The notes: generated by a model not told the origin, from the letters alone. Positions 39,495-47,813 are shown, counted from the stretch's first letter. The stretch: 64,000 nt of DNA from Bacteroides caccae (GCF_002222615.2 NZ_CP022412.2:3100001-3164000); one strand, 5' to 3'. Made by a program: numbers and translations.

Positions 39495-40388
39495 ATGAAA
39501 GATTTAAGCCTGGAAGATAAAAACGCTATCCGCGACGCATTGAGCGCCTATTGTGACAACTACTTGTCACGCAATCGTGCAGCGGAAAGCCTGAATGGTG
39601 TGAGTGCCGCCACCGTCTCCACAATCTTGAACAGCAAATATACCAACATCTCCGATGATATGTTTGTACGTATCGCCACGCAGATCGGCTTTAGCTTCGA
39701 GCACTGGGCACTGCATGAAAGCGAGACATTCAAGGATATTACTTTTGTGCTGGCGGATGCCCAATTGTACAAGAACGTCACCTGGGTGGTCGGCGATGCC
39801 GGATGCGGAAAGACTACCGCGGCTATTGACTACCGTAAAAAACACCGCAACGTGTTCTATATCCTTTGTTCGGAAGACATGAAGAAAAGCGACTTCGTTC
39901 GTGAAATTGCCAAGCAGGTAGGTGCGCCGACCGACGGAACCAACCTTCGCGATATGCTTGAGTATGCTATCAGCATGATCGCCTTTCTGAATAACCCGCT
40001 GCTCATCTTTGATGAAGGCGACAAACTGACAGATTCTGTGTTCAACTACTTTATCTCCATTTACAACCGCTTGGAAGGTCATTCGGGAATAGTCTTTTTC
40101 TCAACGGACTACATTAAGCGGCGCATGGAAAACGGATTGCGGTATAATAAGAAAGGTTATAAGGAAATCAATTCCCGCATCGGCCGTCGATTCTTTGACC
40201 TTACAGCTACCACCCGGAATGATATTTTCGCCATTTGCCGTGCGAATGGACTGACCGATGAAACAGAGATAAAAAAGGTGTTGAAAGATGCGGAAGCCAG
40301 CGAAAACGACCTTCGCAGAGTGAAACGTTTTGTCCATTCCCGCAAACGCCGCATAGATGAACTGAAAAGGAAGGGAGAAGCGGAATAA
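39495..40388 (+). CDS. Mu B-like AAA+ ATPase, target selection
   Basis: 297 residues. The N-terminal HTH region (SRNRAAESLNGVSAATVSTIL) resembles the DNA-binding domain of MuB. The AAA+ core has Walker A GDAGCGKTT (about residues 99-107), Walker B PLLIFDEGDKL, and a sensor region FFSTDYIKRRM. Basic C-terminus. In Mu this protein coats target DNA, delivers it to MuA and gives target immunity. The stop overlaps the next start by one base. Confidence 0.9.
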   Translation: MKDLSLEDKNAIRDALSAYCDNYLSRNRAAESLNGVSAATVSTILNSKYTNISDDMFVRIATQIGFSFEHWALHESETFKDITFVLADAQLYKNVTWVVGDAGCGKTTAAIDYRKKHRNVFYILCSEDMKKSDFVREIAKQVGAPTDGTNLRDMLEYAISMIAFLNNPLLIFDEGDKLTDSVFNYFISIYNRLEGHSGIVFFSTDYIKRRMENGLRYNKKGYKEINSRIGRRFFDLTATTRNDIFAICRANGLTDETEIKKVLKDAEASENDLRRVKRFVHSRKRRIDELKRKGEAE

Positions 40389-41008
40389 TGGGTAGAGCCA
40401 AGTCGGTGAGTGAGTTGCTTGCCACGAAAGTGGAAACATTTCCCTTCAAGAACGAATGGTACGATGCCTTCGGAGAACCGGAACGTAAAGGTGTCTGGCT
40501 TGTATGGGGAAATTCCGGCAATGGAAAAACAACCTTCGTCGTTCAGCTCTGTAAATATCTCTGTCAGTTTGAACGGGTGATATACAATAGTTTGGAGGAA
40601 GGTGCCAGTCTGACGATGAAAAATACATTGGTGCGATGCGGAATGCTGGAAGTAAACCGTCGTTTTCTTCTTCTGGACAATGAGCCGATAGATGAATTGA
40701 GCGAACGGTTGCTACGGCGGAAGTCTCCGGGAATAGTCGTTATCGACAGCTTTCAATACACGCAGATGAACTATAGACAGTATATAGCCTTCAAGGAGAA
40801 GCACAAGGATAAGCTTATTATTTTCGTCAGTCATGCCGATGGAAAGCTCCCGTCCGGACGCAGTGCCCGCAGTGTGATGTATGACGCATCTCAAAAGGTA
40901 TATGTGGAAGGGTACAGGGCATTCAGCAAAGGGCGGTTCAACGGGCCGAAGATGCAGATTGACGCATGGCCGGAGGAAGCCTCCAAATATTGGGGAGAAG
41001 TTTTCTAA
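40388..41008 (+). CDS. RecA-fold P-loop ATPase
   Basis: 206 residues with Walker A WGNSGNGKTTF (about residues 40-50), Walker B SPGIVVIDSFQY (about 113-124) and an SHADGK motif. It resembles small phage ATPases of the RecA/DnaB type without a helicase-specific domain. Lying just after the MuB-like gene, it may assist transposition or replication; this is inferred only from position. Confidence 0.7.
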   Translation: MGRAKSVSELLATKVETFPFKNEWYDAFGEPERKGVWLVWGNSGNGKTTFVVQLCKYLCQFERVIYNSLEEGASLTMKNTLVRCGMLEVNRRFLLLDNEPIDELSERLLRRKSPGIVVIDSFQYTQMNYRQYIAFKEKHKDKLIIFVSHADGKLPSGRSARSVMYDASQKVYVEGYRAFSKGRFNGPKMQIDAWPEEASKYWGEVF

Positions 41009-41024
41009 TCATTAAAATAACATC

Positions 41025-41498
41025 ATGAGAACAACGAAAGACAAGACAATCAGTCCACAACAGATGAAAGCGTTGCACGCCACATTTCGCAGTAAGGGAT
41101 TTGATGAAGAAGATCGCCATGATTTTATCAGTCGGTTTACAGAAGGACGTGTCAGTAGCACAAAGGAACTGACATTTAATGAGGCAAGGCTGATGCTTGA
41201 ACGGTTGAATGAGTCTGATAAGAAAAAGAAAGAACGGGAACAGGCGGAAGCCAAGAAGCAGTTGAAGGCGATTTTCTTTCTCTCTTTTGAGATCTCTTTC
41301 CTGAACAAAGGATTCAGTAACGATACGGAAGAGGAGTTTGAAATGAATAAGGCGAAACTCAATGTGTTTTCCCGTAATAAGAGTGCTTCACATAAGAATG
41401 TAACGGAAATGAGTTTATCTGAGTTGAAAGCCTTCAAAAGACAACTGGAAGCGATTGTCTATAACGAAAATAATAAACATAAAAATAAGAAATCATGA
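41025..41498 (+). CDS. GemA/Gp16-like protein
   Basis: 157 residues. The N-terminal pattern ISPQQMKALHATFRSKGFD...RFTEGRVSSTKELTFNEARL matches the general plan of the Mu GemA/Gp16 (DUF1018) family: a short helix, then the S(S)TK-LT/S segment. The middle is highly charged and the C-terminus is a basic helix. In Mu, GemA alters host gene expression and DNA topology. Overlaps the next gene by 4 bp. Confidence 0.5.
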   Translation: MRTTKDKTISPQQMKALHATFRSKGFDEEDRHDFISRFTEGRVSSTKELTFNEARLMLERLNESDKKKKEREQAEAKKQLKAIFFLSFEISFLNKGFSNDTEEEFEMNKAKLNVFSRNKSASHKNVTEMSLSELKAFKRQLEAIVYNENNKHKNKKS

Positions 41499-42076
41499 GA
41501 AAGAGTCAGGAAGTAAATAAGGCGATTGTCATTCTGCGTAAAAAAGGGGATAAGACTAGTCTGAATCAAGCGGAAGTCTTGAGTGGACGTCATTCGGAAG
41601 TATGGGTGTTTGAGCACTATGTTCAGAACGTATCGGCTGAATGTCGGGACGAAGCGACTTATTGTGCGGCTCGCGATGCTGCGTTATTCCTAAGTGGGAA
41701 ACTTGAGTTGGCAGAACTGATACCTGATGCGGAACAGTATCCGATAGCAGAAAAAGAACTGAAAGATTCATCGGGCAAGGATAGGATGAAGAGGTTGGAG
41801 GAACGTGTTGCTGAACTGGAGCATGTGATTGCTCTTTTATCGGAGAAAATAAATTTGACGGTAAGGGATGAGGATTTGGGGTATATGACTTCTAAAGAGG
41901 TGGTCGATTATATCGGTTGCCCGGTATCTTTGATGAGGAACTGGAGAAAAAAAGGTGTCCTTCCTTATTACCATAGGGGGAGCAGAGTCTTTTATCATAA
42001 AAAGGATATCGATAATAGTACCACTATAAAAAAATATATGAAGACTCATGGCACGCTTGCAAAAGGAATCCGTTGA
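41495..42076 (+). CDS. coiled-coil plus MerR-like HTH protein
   Basis: 193 residues. Residues 90-118 form a coiled coil (RMKRLEERVAELEHVIALL). The C-terminal part has a MerR/excisionase-type HTH (YMTSKEVVDYIGCPVSLMRN, then WRKKGVLPYYHRGSRVFYHKKDI), like the HTH_17 domains of Bacteroides mobile elements. Probably a DNA-binding early regulator. It overlaps the next gene by 29 bp. Confidence 0.65.
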   Translation: MRKSQEVNKAIVILRKKGDKTSLNQAEVLSGRHSEVWVFEHYVQNVSAECRDEATYCAARDAALFLSGKLELAELIPDAEQYPIAEKELKDSSGKDRMKRLEERVAELEHVIALLSEKINLTVRDEDLGYMTSKEVVDYIGCPVSLMRNWRKKGVLPYYHRGSRVFYHKKDIDNSTTIKKYMKTHGTLAKGIR

Positions 42077-42359
42077 TTCCATGTCCCTCCGTCTTCAGGA
42101 GGTCATCCGCCTGAAGGAACGAATCACCCGTGACGAATCCCGTCTGGATGAAATCATCAACATTTTGTTGGAACGTGACACTTCGGAGAAATCGAAAGAA
42201 ACGGATGATTTGATTTTAGAGTTGAACAGCACCGGAATACGCATTGAACGGGATAAGGTGAGCCTTGCGAAGCTGAAGGCCCCTTCGGAGTTGACGGACG
42301 AAGATCGCGAAAACCTTCCGCCTCCGGGTACCAGCGAGAAATTTAATATCAAGTATTAA
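42048..42359 (+). CDS. coiled-coil phage hypothetical protein
   Basis: 103 residues, almost wholly helical and charged (LQEVIRLKERITRDESRLDE), ending with DENRENLPPPGTSEKFN-type proline-rich tail. No family recognised. It is embedded in the early operon between the HTH protein and Gam. Confidence 0.55.
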   Translation: MARLQKESVDSMSLRLQEVIRLKERITRDESRLDEIINILLERDTSEKSKETDDLILELNSTGIRIERDKVSLAKLKAPSELTDEDRENLPPPGTSEKFNIKY

Positions 42360-42390
42360 TCATAGTATGAACCATTAAAAGAAAAGAATT

Positions 42391-42918
42391 ATGGCAAAGA
42401 CAAGAGTAAAGAAAGTCGTTATTTCCGGCATTACATCGGAGCAGGCGGAAATCGCCTTCAGTGAGTTTGCGACGGCTGATGCCAAAGTGCAGAATATCCA
42501 GAGCAAAATGGATATGGAAATCACCCGCATCCGTGATAAATATGCGGATGTACTGGCAGAGCAGCAGGCTATCAGAGAAAAGAATTTTGAAATCATGCAG
42601 ACATTCGCGACCGAGCATCGTGAGGAGTTATTTTCCAGACGTAAGAGTTATGAAAGTGCTCATGGTACGTTCGGTTTCCGCACAGGAACTCCCAAATTAA
42701 AAAACGTCAAAGGGTTTACCTGGGCGTCCGTCACTAACCTGGTGAAGGAATTTCTTCCCGCTTACATCCGTGTGAGCGAGGAACTGGCAAAGGACCGTCT
42801 TCTTGCCGATCGTGACAAGGAGGAAGTTGCTGAGCAATTATCAAAATGTGGTATGGTTGTAGTACAAGATGAAACATTCTATGTGGAACCCAAGAAAGAA
42901 AACGAACAGCCGTCCTGA
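42391..42918 (+). CDS. Gam-like host-nuclease inhibitor
   Basis: 175 residues of the Mu Gam family (PF07352): long N-terminal coiled coil (EITRIRDKYADVLAEQQAIR) and the diagnostic AHGTFGFRTGTPKLK turn with FTWASV after it. Gam binds double-strand DNA ends and shields them from RecBCD-type nucleases, and is a bacterial Ku relative. Its place in the early operon matches Mu. Confidence 0.88.
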   Translation: MAKTRVKKVVISGITSEQAEIAFSEFATADAKVQNIQSKMDMEITRIRDKYADVLAEQQAIREKNFEIMQTFATEHREELFSRRKSYESAHGTFGFRTGTPKLKNVKGFTWASVTNLVKEFLPAYIRVSEELAKDRLLADRDKEEVAEQLSKCGMVVVQDETFYVEPKKENEQPS

Positions 42919-43081
42919 GTATTCGTATGCGCCTATTGGTAGCCGTTGGGCAATCTATCATTGGAAAGAGTCCAGCAATATCAGCACCGGGGACAAAGTG
43001 ACGGAGTTTTTCACCCGTGAAGAAGCCCGGAAAGAATGCTATCGGTTGAATGGTTGGAAGTATCAAGCCCCTAAGTCATGA
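42869..43081 (+). CDS. small phage hypothetical protein (70 aa)
   Basis: Starts inside the gam 3' end in another frame (ATG 42869, or 42881 giving 66 residues) and ends 4 bp into the next gene. Sequence such as GSRWAIYHWKESSNISTGDK and REEARKECYRLNGWKY looks like a genuine small alpha/beta domain. No family recognised. Confidence 0.55.
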   Translation: MKHSMWNPRKKTNSRPEYSYAPIGSRWAIYHWKESSNISTGDKVTEFFTREEARKECYRLNGWKYQAPKS

Positions 43082-43347
43082 CGAAATTCATTTATAAGAG
43101 CAATCTCCGGCGTGAACGGATGCCGGAGTGGCTCAAATACATCACGGATTACACACTGGAAGAATTCAACAGTCTTTTCCCTATTGGTCTGAAATTTGAC
43201 TTTGAGATGCTGGAGTGGTCAATCAAGGATGATTTACGAATGCTCGGAAAAGACAATGTGACCACGGAACTGGTGGCGGATGAAGGACAGACAGTCATCT
43301 TCATCAAACGCTCCGGACATACACTAGTTTCAATCTATTTTAAATAA
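43078..43347 (+). CDS. small phage hypothetical protein (89 aa)
   Basis: 89 residues, ATGA overlap with the previous gene. WLKYITDYTLEEFNSLFPIG and a final beta segment (TVIFIKRSGHTLVSIYFK) suggest a compact alpha/beta fold. No family recognised. Confidence 0.6.
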   Translation: MTKFIYKSNLRRERMPEWLKYITDYTLEEFNSLFPIGLKFDFEMLEWSIKDDLRMLGKDNVTTELVADEGQTVIFIKRSGHTLVSIYFK

Positions 43348-43378
43348 CATTTTATCAACAATTAAATAACTTACAAAT

Positions 43379-43846
43379 ATGGCAATGCACACATGGTTTG
43401 AATGCAAAATTCGTTACGAAAAAGTAATGGAGAACGGGATGCAGAAAAAAGTAACTGAACCTTATCTGGTGGATGCTCTCAGCTTCACGGAAGCGGAAGC
43501 ACGTATCATCGAAGAGATGACACCTTTCATATCGGGGGAATTCGTAGTATCGGATATTAAACGTGCCAACTACAGCGAACTGTTCCCCAGTAATGACGAA
43601 CAGGATGACCGCTGGTTCAAGTGTAAACTGGTTTTCATCACTCTTGATGAAAAGAGCGGGGCGGAGAAATGTACTTCCACTAATGTGCTGGTTCAGGCTT
43701 CCGACCTCGACCGTGCGAAAAAGAACCTGGACGAAGCAATGAAGGGATCAATGGCGGATTATCAGGTTCCCGCGGTGACGGAAACGGCAATTATGGATGT
43801 TTATCCGTATACGGCATCAGATAACGAACCGGAATTCAGGGAATGA
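43379..43846 (+). CDS. DUF4494-family protein
   Basis: 155 residues. The start (HTWFECKIRYEKVMENGMQK, VTEPYLVDALSFTEAEARI) and the repeat-like second half (WFKCKLVFITLDEKSGAEK) match DUF4494, common in Bacteroides phages and mobile elements. Function unknown. Overlaps the next gene by 4 bp. Confidence 0.75.
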   Translation: MAMHTWFECKIRYEKVMENGMQKKVTEPYLVDALSFTEAEARIIEEMTPFISGEFVVSDIKRANYSELFPSNDEQDDRWFKCKLVFITLDEKSGAEKCTSTNVLVQASDLDRAKKNLDEAMKGSMADYQVPAVTETAIMDVYPYTASDNEPEFRE

Positions 43847-44235
43847 TTATAGCTGTAGACTTTGACGGGACGATTAGCCGGGGTAAATACCCGGCTATTG
43901 ACGGAGAACAACCGTATGCGGGAGAATCGCTGAGAAAGCTTCATTCGCAAGGTCATAAGATTATCATATGGACTTGCCGTACTGGGGACAGACTGTTGGA
44001 AGCTATCAACTGGCTTCTTGAACATCAGATTCCATTCAGTCGTATCAACGACCACGATCCGGATAATTTGGCCAAATACGGTGGTGAAGGTGGAAAGAAG
44101 ATATACGCGCACGTCTATATTGATGATAAGAATATCGGCGGCTTCCCCGGGTGGCCTGCATGTCTGGCGGAGATTGAGCGTATGGAAGCTGAATACGAAG
44201 TTTTTTTGAAACAACAAACCTTAAGAAATGAATAA
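43843..44235 (+). CDS. HAD-superfamily hydrolase-like protein
   Basis: 130 residues. The N-terminal DFDGTIS (residues 5-11) is HAD motif I with the nucleophile Asp5; WTCRTG supplies motif II Thr; VYIDDKNIGG is the terminal acidic motif. No cap domain, so it is a minimal HAD phosphatase as found in several phages, possibly acting on nucleotides or sugar phosphates. Overlaps the next gene by 8 bp. Confidence 0.75.
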   Translation: MIIAVDFDGTISRGKYPAIDGEQPYAGESLRKLHSQGHKIIIWTCRTGDRLLEAINWLLEHQIPFSRINDHDPDNLAKYGGEGGKKIYAHVYIDDKNIGGFPGWPACLAEIERMEAEYEVFLKQQTLRNE

Positions 44236-44431
44236 AACTAAGTGTATTACGTTCGACAAAGCAGCTCAAGACGCTTTGCCGGAACATATCAAAGATAAAA
44301 TGAAAGCCGACAGAACAATTGCTAAGGCTATCAAATTGTGTCAGAAAATTGCTAAAATAGAGAAAGACCGCGCGCTGTCTGCCGGATACATGCAGGAGTT
44401 AATAGAAGAAGCGGAAACCGTTTTTAAATAA
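44228..44431 (+). CDS. small phage hypothetical protein (67 aa)
   Basis: 67 helical residues (LPEHIKDKMKADRTIAKAIK, SAGYMQELIEEAETVFK), last gene of the main early cluster, overlapping the HAD-like gene. No family recognised. Confidence 0.55.
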   Translation: MNKTKCITFDKAAQDALPEHIKDKMKADRTIAKAIKLCQKIAKIEKDRALSAGYMQELIEEAETVFK

Positions 44432-44603
44432 CCCTCAAAACAGAATAGAAATGAACTAACTTATTCCGACTGCCTATTCAGCAACGAAAAAAGAATAATA
44501 AAACTCCTTACAACCTCGATAAATAGGGACTTTCATTCGCTTTTCTCCCTGTTTTTTCGTATCTTTATAGAGTGGAAAAGCAAAAAAATATTCATCAAGC
44601 GTG

Positions 44604-44794
44604 ATTGGATATTCAAAAAGAATTCGCATCTTTGCGACGCAAAAGTATTTTTTTACCAGTGGCAGAGTTATCTGTCCATGCGTCGTGTTTGGGCTTTTTT
44701 TATGCCCATATGCGAACCATACATAGTATGGCGGCATCTAACCCCGTGCATAGATTATAATGGTCTATGCAAGTCACTGGTAAAGTACTTTTGC
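44604..44794 (+). ncRNA. multi-stem structured element with promoters, upstream of Bro-N gene
   Basis: A closing stem TACCAGTG/CACTGGTA (44654-44661 with 44775-44782), extended by flanking AAAAGTA/TACTTTT, encloses four hairpins: CAGA/TCTG (44663-44674), GGGC/GCCC (44691-44707), CCATAC/GTATGG (44717-44731) and TGCATAGA/TCTATGCA (44747-44771). A promoter-like ATTG-19-CATCTTTG (44604-44634) lies before it and a TACTTTTG box (44786-44793) at its end. The rest of 44432-44603 shows no gene. Confidence 0.55.
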
Positions 44795-44850
44795 AGCGGG
44801 AAGTGGATGCCGTTCTTTTTAACTATCCACATGCAAAAAAACTTTACTTT

Positions 44851-45534
44851 ATGACAATTTCAAATGAACCGCAAGCTACCGGCTTGCTGGAGGTATTCAC
44901 CTTCAATCAAAACAGTACACCTATCCGTGTGCAAGTAATCAACAATGAACCTTGGTTTGTAGCAAAAGATGTTTGCGATGTTTTAGGCATTTCAAAGTAT
45001 CGTGATGCTATTGCTCGATTGGATGATGATGAAGGATGTCCAATTGAAGTGGACACCCTTGGAGGAATGCAAAAAATGGCTGCTGTAAATGAATCAGGAT
45101 TGTATACTCTTATTCTTCAATCTCGTAAACCTGAAGCTAAACCATTCCGTAAATGGGTTACTTCTGAAGTTCTTCCTTCTATCCGCAAAAAGGGATACTA
45201 CGGCATCAAGAAACAAGCTAACAATTATTTAGATGCTCGTGATATACCTTATACTAAACAGTTATTCAATGGCTGCGAAATCCGTACTATCACTATTGAA
45301 GGCAAGCAATGGCTATCAATGAACGATTTTCATAGAGCTATAGGCAGCAGTACGGAAAGTAGTCAGGCTGCAAAAAAGTTGAACGCAAAAGAAGTGAATG
45401 CTCAGAAGATACATATCTTCGGTAATACCCATCCTTCATGGTTCATTACTATGACTGGAGCCATGCTGCTACTTTCGTGCAGTCGCAAGATGCAGAATAT
45501 GAGACAACTCGAACTTCAATTTTCAGAATTGTAA
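44851..45534 (+). CDS. Bro-N domain antirepressor-like protein
   Basis: 227 residues. The Bro-N domain (about residues 10-115) shows PIRVQVINNEPWFVAKDVCD, ILGISKYRD-like DVLGISKYRDAI, and FRKWVTSEVLPSIRKKGYY, the classic end of the domain. The C-terminal part may be a second DNA-binding module. Bro-N proteins are typical phage antirepressors. ATG 44851 (MTISNEPQAT) is preferred over an opening 28 codons upstream, which overlaps the structured element and promoter box. It would oppose the repressor or switch the early/late programme; inferred. Confidence 0.85.
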   Translation: MTISNEPQATGLLEVFTFNQNSTPIRVQVINNEPWFVAKDVCDVLGISKYRDAIARLDDDEGCPIEVDTLGGMQKMAAVNESGLYTLILQSRKPEAKPFRKWVTSEVLPSIRKKGYYGIKKQANNYLDARDIPYTKQLFNGCEIRTITIEGKQWLSMNDFHRAIGSSTESSQAAKKLNAKEVNAQKIHIFGNTHPSWFITMTGAMLLLSCSRKMQNMRQLELQFSEL

Positions 45535-45556
45535 TAATCAAGTAAGGAGGTTTATT

Positions 45557-45781
45557 ATGGGACAGAATTTAAAAAAATACGATATAGGAGAATTGGAAGG
45601 TTGTTTTCAATGTATAAAAACACCAGAAGAAACGGTAGCGGAAATCAATGCTGTAATAGTTCAGTTAACACGTTGGTTTATCGAGACAAATGACGTTTGT
45701 TCTGAAGTTTACGAATTGAAAGATTGCGTAGATTTTCTATTGAGTTTGCGAGGTGCCATTGAAGAAGTAAAAGCTATTTGA
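45557..45781 (+). CDS. small phage hypothetical protein (74 aa)
   Basis: 74 acidic helical residues (EETVAEINAVIVQLTRWFIE). It has a near-perfect Shine-Dalgarno AAGGAGG (45544-45550) six bases before the ATG, unusual in Bacteroides where most starts lack one. Paired with the next gene, 1 bp apart. Confidence 0.6.
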   Translation: MGQNLKKYDIGELEGCFQCIKTPEETVAEINAVIVQLTRWFIETNDVCSEVYELKDCVDFLLSLRGAIEEVKAI

Positions 45782-45782
45782 C

Positions 45783-45998
45783 ATGAGTACACATACAGAT
45801 AATTTTAATATGTCCGGTTTGCATGACCTGGCTACTAATTGGGACACAATAGAAATTGCGAAAGCCATAGAAGAAGCAATGTTCACTTATATTTATTCAA
45901 ATATGAGTAGGGATGGGAATGCTATAAAATCAGTCGATTATATATCTTATTTACGTATGCTTCGTGACGCATTTCTGGAAGTGAAGCCAAAAGATTAA
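45783..45998 (+). CDS. small phage hypothetical protein (71 aa)
   Basis: 71 residues (MSTHTDNFNMSGLHDLATNW...), acidic and helical, one base after the previous stop, so translationally coupled. SYLRMLRDAFLEVKP resembles the end of its neighbour (LLSLRGAIEEVKA), suggesting the two are diverged duplicates. No family recognised. Confidence 0.6.
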   Translation: MSTHTDNFNMSGLHDLATNWDTIEIAKAIEEAMFTYIYSNMSRDGNAIKSVDYISYLRMLRDAFLEVKPKD

Positions 45999-46072
45999 AT
46001 TTTGAATCGTGATATAAGGAGAGTGCCGCCACAACAGGATAATTTATACTGTTTGTGACGGCACTCGTCATT

Positions 46073-46282
46073 TTATTCCCCCGGCTCCCCCAAGAACAAC
46101 ACGATCGCCTCATGCTGCAACGGCGTCAACGCCCTTTGCCTTGGTACGAAGTGCAGTTCCTCCAGCTTAGCCGTCAATTCGGGGTTCAATACAATCCACC
46201 GATGCAGTTGTGACGTTGCGCTTCGTGGTGTTGAATTAGGAAAATATTGTTGAGCAAGTTCACTCATATAAATGGCATTCAT
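46073..46282 (-). CDS. DUF4248-like protein
   Basis: 69 residues. MSELAQQYFPNSTPRSATSQ, LHRWIVLNPELTAKL and ALTPLQHEAIVLFLGEPGE match DUF4248, a small HTH-like family usually found beside HU-type proteins in Bacteroides. Leftward, 118 bp downstream of the HU gene but separated from it by a strong hairpin. Confidence 0.72.
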   Translation of the reverse strand: MNAIYMSELAQQYFPNSTPRSATSQLHRWIVLNPELTAKLEELHFVPRQRALTPLQHEAIVLFLGEPGE

Positions 46283-46309
46283 CTTCTGTTCATTTGTTGT
46301 TTGAGATTC

Positions 46310-46393
46310 AAAAAAACTACCTGCTAGTAAACGCCGGGCTACTAGCAGGTAGTCATCGTGTTTCTACGTAGTAATTATTCATCTACTACGTAG
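46310..46393 (-). terminator. two strong hairpins after the HU gene
   Basis: Stem A: perfect 12 bp CTACCTGCTAGT/ACTAGCAGGTAG (46317-46328 with 46341-46352), followed on the minus strand by seven T's, a full terminator for the HU gene. Stem B: perfect 10 bp CTACGTAGTA/TACTACGTAG (46364-46373 with 46384-46393), next to the HU stop. Confidence 0.8.
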
Positions 46394-46400
46394 TAGTTTT

Positions 46401-46880
46401 TTATACAGACGGGTCCGGAGTAACTCCGCTTCCGCCACTGCCCGGATTGGACGGTTCGGAGCCGTCGTCCACTACCACCTCTTTCTTTCCGGTCACTTTC
46501 ATAAAGCTCAACGCTTCGCTACGTGTGGCCACCTTTACCATTTTGCCGGGACGGAACTGGATATGTGCAGCCGTGATATTACTGGCTGTGAATTCTTTTT
46601 TAGCTTCCGTACCTGTGCTACATACCTGGATCTGAAAAGTCCCGAAATTCTCCATTTTCACGATTTTGCCGGCTGCCAGCTGCACCTTCATTTGGCGGAT
46701 CAGTGCACGGAGCACATTCAGCACGTCACCGTCCGTCAGGGAAGTGGCATACGAAATTTCTTCCGCCATTTCGTCCATGGTTACCACACCGTCGGCTTGC
46801 GCCTTGGCATAATACATTTTCTTTGCCGTGTTATCTCCCGGCTTTGTGCTCATCAGAGCAAGCGAATACTTTACACTCAT
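46401..46880 (-). CDS. HU/IHF-family DNA-binding protein with tail
   Basis: 159 residues. The HU-like domain (about 20-125) has the helical start and the beta-arm region VKMENFGTFQIQV; residues SVKYSLALMSTKPGDNTAKK at the N-terminus are typical of the Bacteroides HU-HIG subgroup. The C-terminus is a low-complexity acidic/Gly-Pro tail (EPSNPGSGGSGVTPDPSV). Leftward, between early and late regions. It may compact phage DNA or assist transposition. Confidence 0.85.
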   Translation of the reverse strand: MSVKYSLALMSTKPGDNTAKKMYYAKAQADGVVTMDEMAEEISYATSLTDGDVLNVLRALIRQMKVQLAAGKIVKMENFGTFQIQVCSTGTEAKKEFTASNITAAHIQFRPGKMVKVATRSEALSFMKVTGKKEVVVDDGSEPSNPGSGGSGVTPDPSV

Positions 46881-47080
46881 CTTTTTAATTTACGATTTTA
46901 CAATTTACGATTTGGCTGCGCTTCCAAGTCGCGTTTAACTCTGCCTTTCGCGAAAAGACGGTGCAAAAGTGGCCGATTCTTGTCGGAGCGTATCGTTTCT
47001 TGCGTGTTTATGGTGCATTAACGGGAAAAACTGTGTATTTTTGTGTTGTTTAAATCCACAGTAGTTTCATATTTTCGTCT

Positions 47081-47314
47081 ATGTGCAAGAAACGTAAGAA
47101 AATAACAGGTCTTAGTTACGCCCGCCGTGTAGCTGATATACTCCGCATTTATGATGAGCACTGTCATAGCGGATTATCCAACCGTGAGATTCTCCGGCAA
47201 TTCATTTATCCTGTCTATCCCATTTGCGAAAAGACTTTTTACAACATTATTAACGCTTCAGTACGTCCGGATATCATGGCGAAGATAAATGAGATGCAAT
47301 TGTCTTTGTTTTAA
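47081..47314 (+). CDS. small HTH-like protein, possible late activator
   Basis: 77 basic residues with an HTH-like C-terminal part (SNREILRQFIYPVYPICEKT, FYNIINASVRPDIM). It stands alone, rightward, with its own TATTTTTG -7 box (47036-47043), between the early and late regions, the place of Mu mor/C. An activator role is inferred from position and basic HTH character only. It converges with the leftward head operon (4-bp overlap). Confidence 0.55.
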   Translation: MCKKRKKITGLSYARRVADILRIYDEHCHSGLSNREILRQFIYPVYPICEKTFYNIINASVRPDIMAKINEMQLSLF

Positions 47315-47793
47315 CGCGCCCATACGGGAAGCGGTTCATCTCGTTTTCCGCTTTTATCCGTCACATTGACCTGAAAAGTCTCGATACTTTCTATAACTTC
47401 TTCGTGGTTATGATTGGTATAACTTTCTGTCCGGAACATTCCCCTGAAGTTTTCCCCCTTCATTCCTGAAAGACTTGCATTGACCTGATCTATCAGGTCA
47501 AATAACTCCAAAGCATCCTTTTGATAAGTGGAACCGTCAGCGGACAGGCCTTTGAAGTTCGTAACTATATGTATTCGAAGTTGTACGGCAGCCTCTTGTA
47601 TGCCATCACTCAATTGTTTCCACCTGACAGGCAGAAATTCAATAAAAGCAGCGGGAAGTTCAAACGCTTCTTCCTGCTCGAGGAAAACCACCTGTTCGTT
47701 CCATAGGTCAAAATGGTGGAATTGCGAATCACCTTTCATGTCCTTAATTTCTTTTAATTTTTCAATAACAGATAAATAAAGTTGTTTTCTCAT
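47311..47793 (-). CDS. head-tail joining / tail terminator-like protein
   Basis: 160 residues. FELPAAFIEFLPVRWKQLSD followed by VQLRIHIVTNFKG is the general pattern of phage tail-terminator/neck proteins, which have an exposed-edge alpha/beta sheet. Last gene of the leftward head operon, right after the gpG-like gene. I do not recognise a specific family. Confidence 0.5.
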   Translation of the reverse strand: MRKQLYLSVIEKLKEIKDMKGDSQFHHFDLWNEQVVFLEQEEAFELPAAFIEFLPVRWKQLSDGIQEAAVQLRIHIVTNFKGLSADGSTYQKDALELFDLIDQVNASLSGMKGENFRGMFRTESYTNHNHEEVIESIETFQVNVTDKSGKRDEPLPVWAR

Positions 47794-47813
47794 ACTTATT
47801 GTTTATTGGGTAA

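Noticed and set aside
44474..44737. Leftward 87-codon frame
   Set aside because: It starts inside the multi-hairpin element, is rich in aromatic residues as AT-rich antisense frames are, and has no promoter at a proper distance.
46885..46915. Tandem AATTTACGATTT repeat before the HU gene
   Set aside because: Simple AT-rich duplication common in Bacteroides intergenic DNA; no dyad or promoter relation seen.
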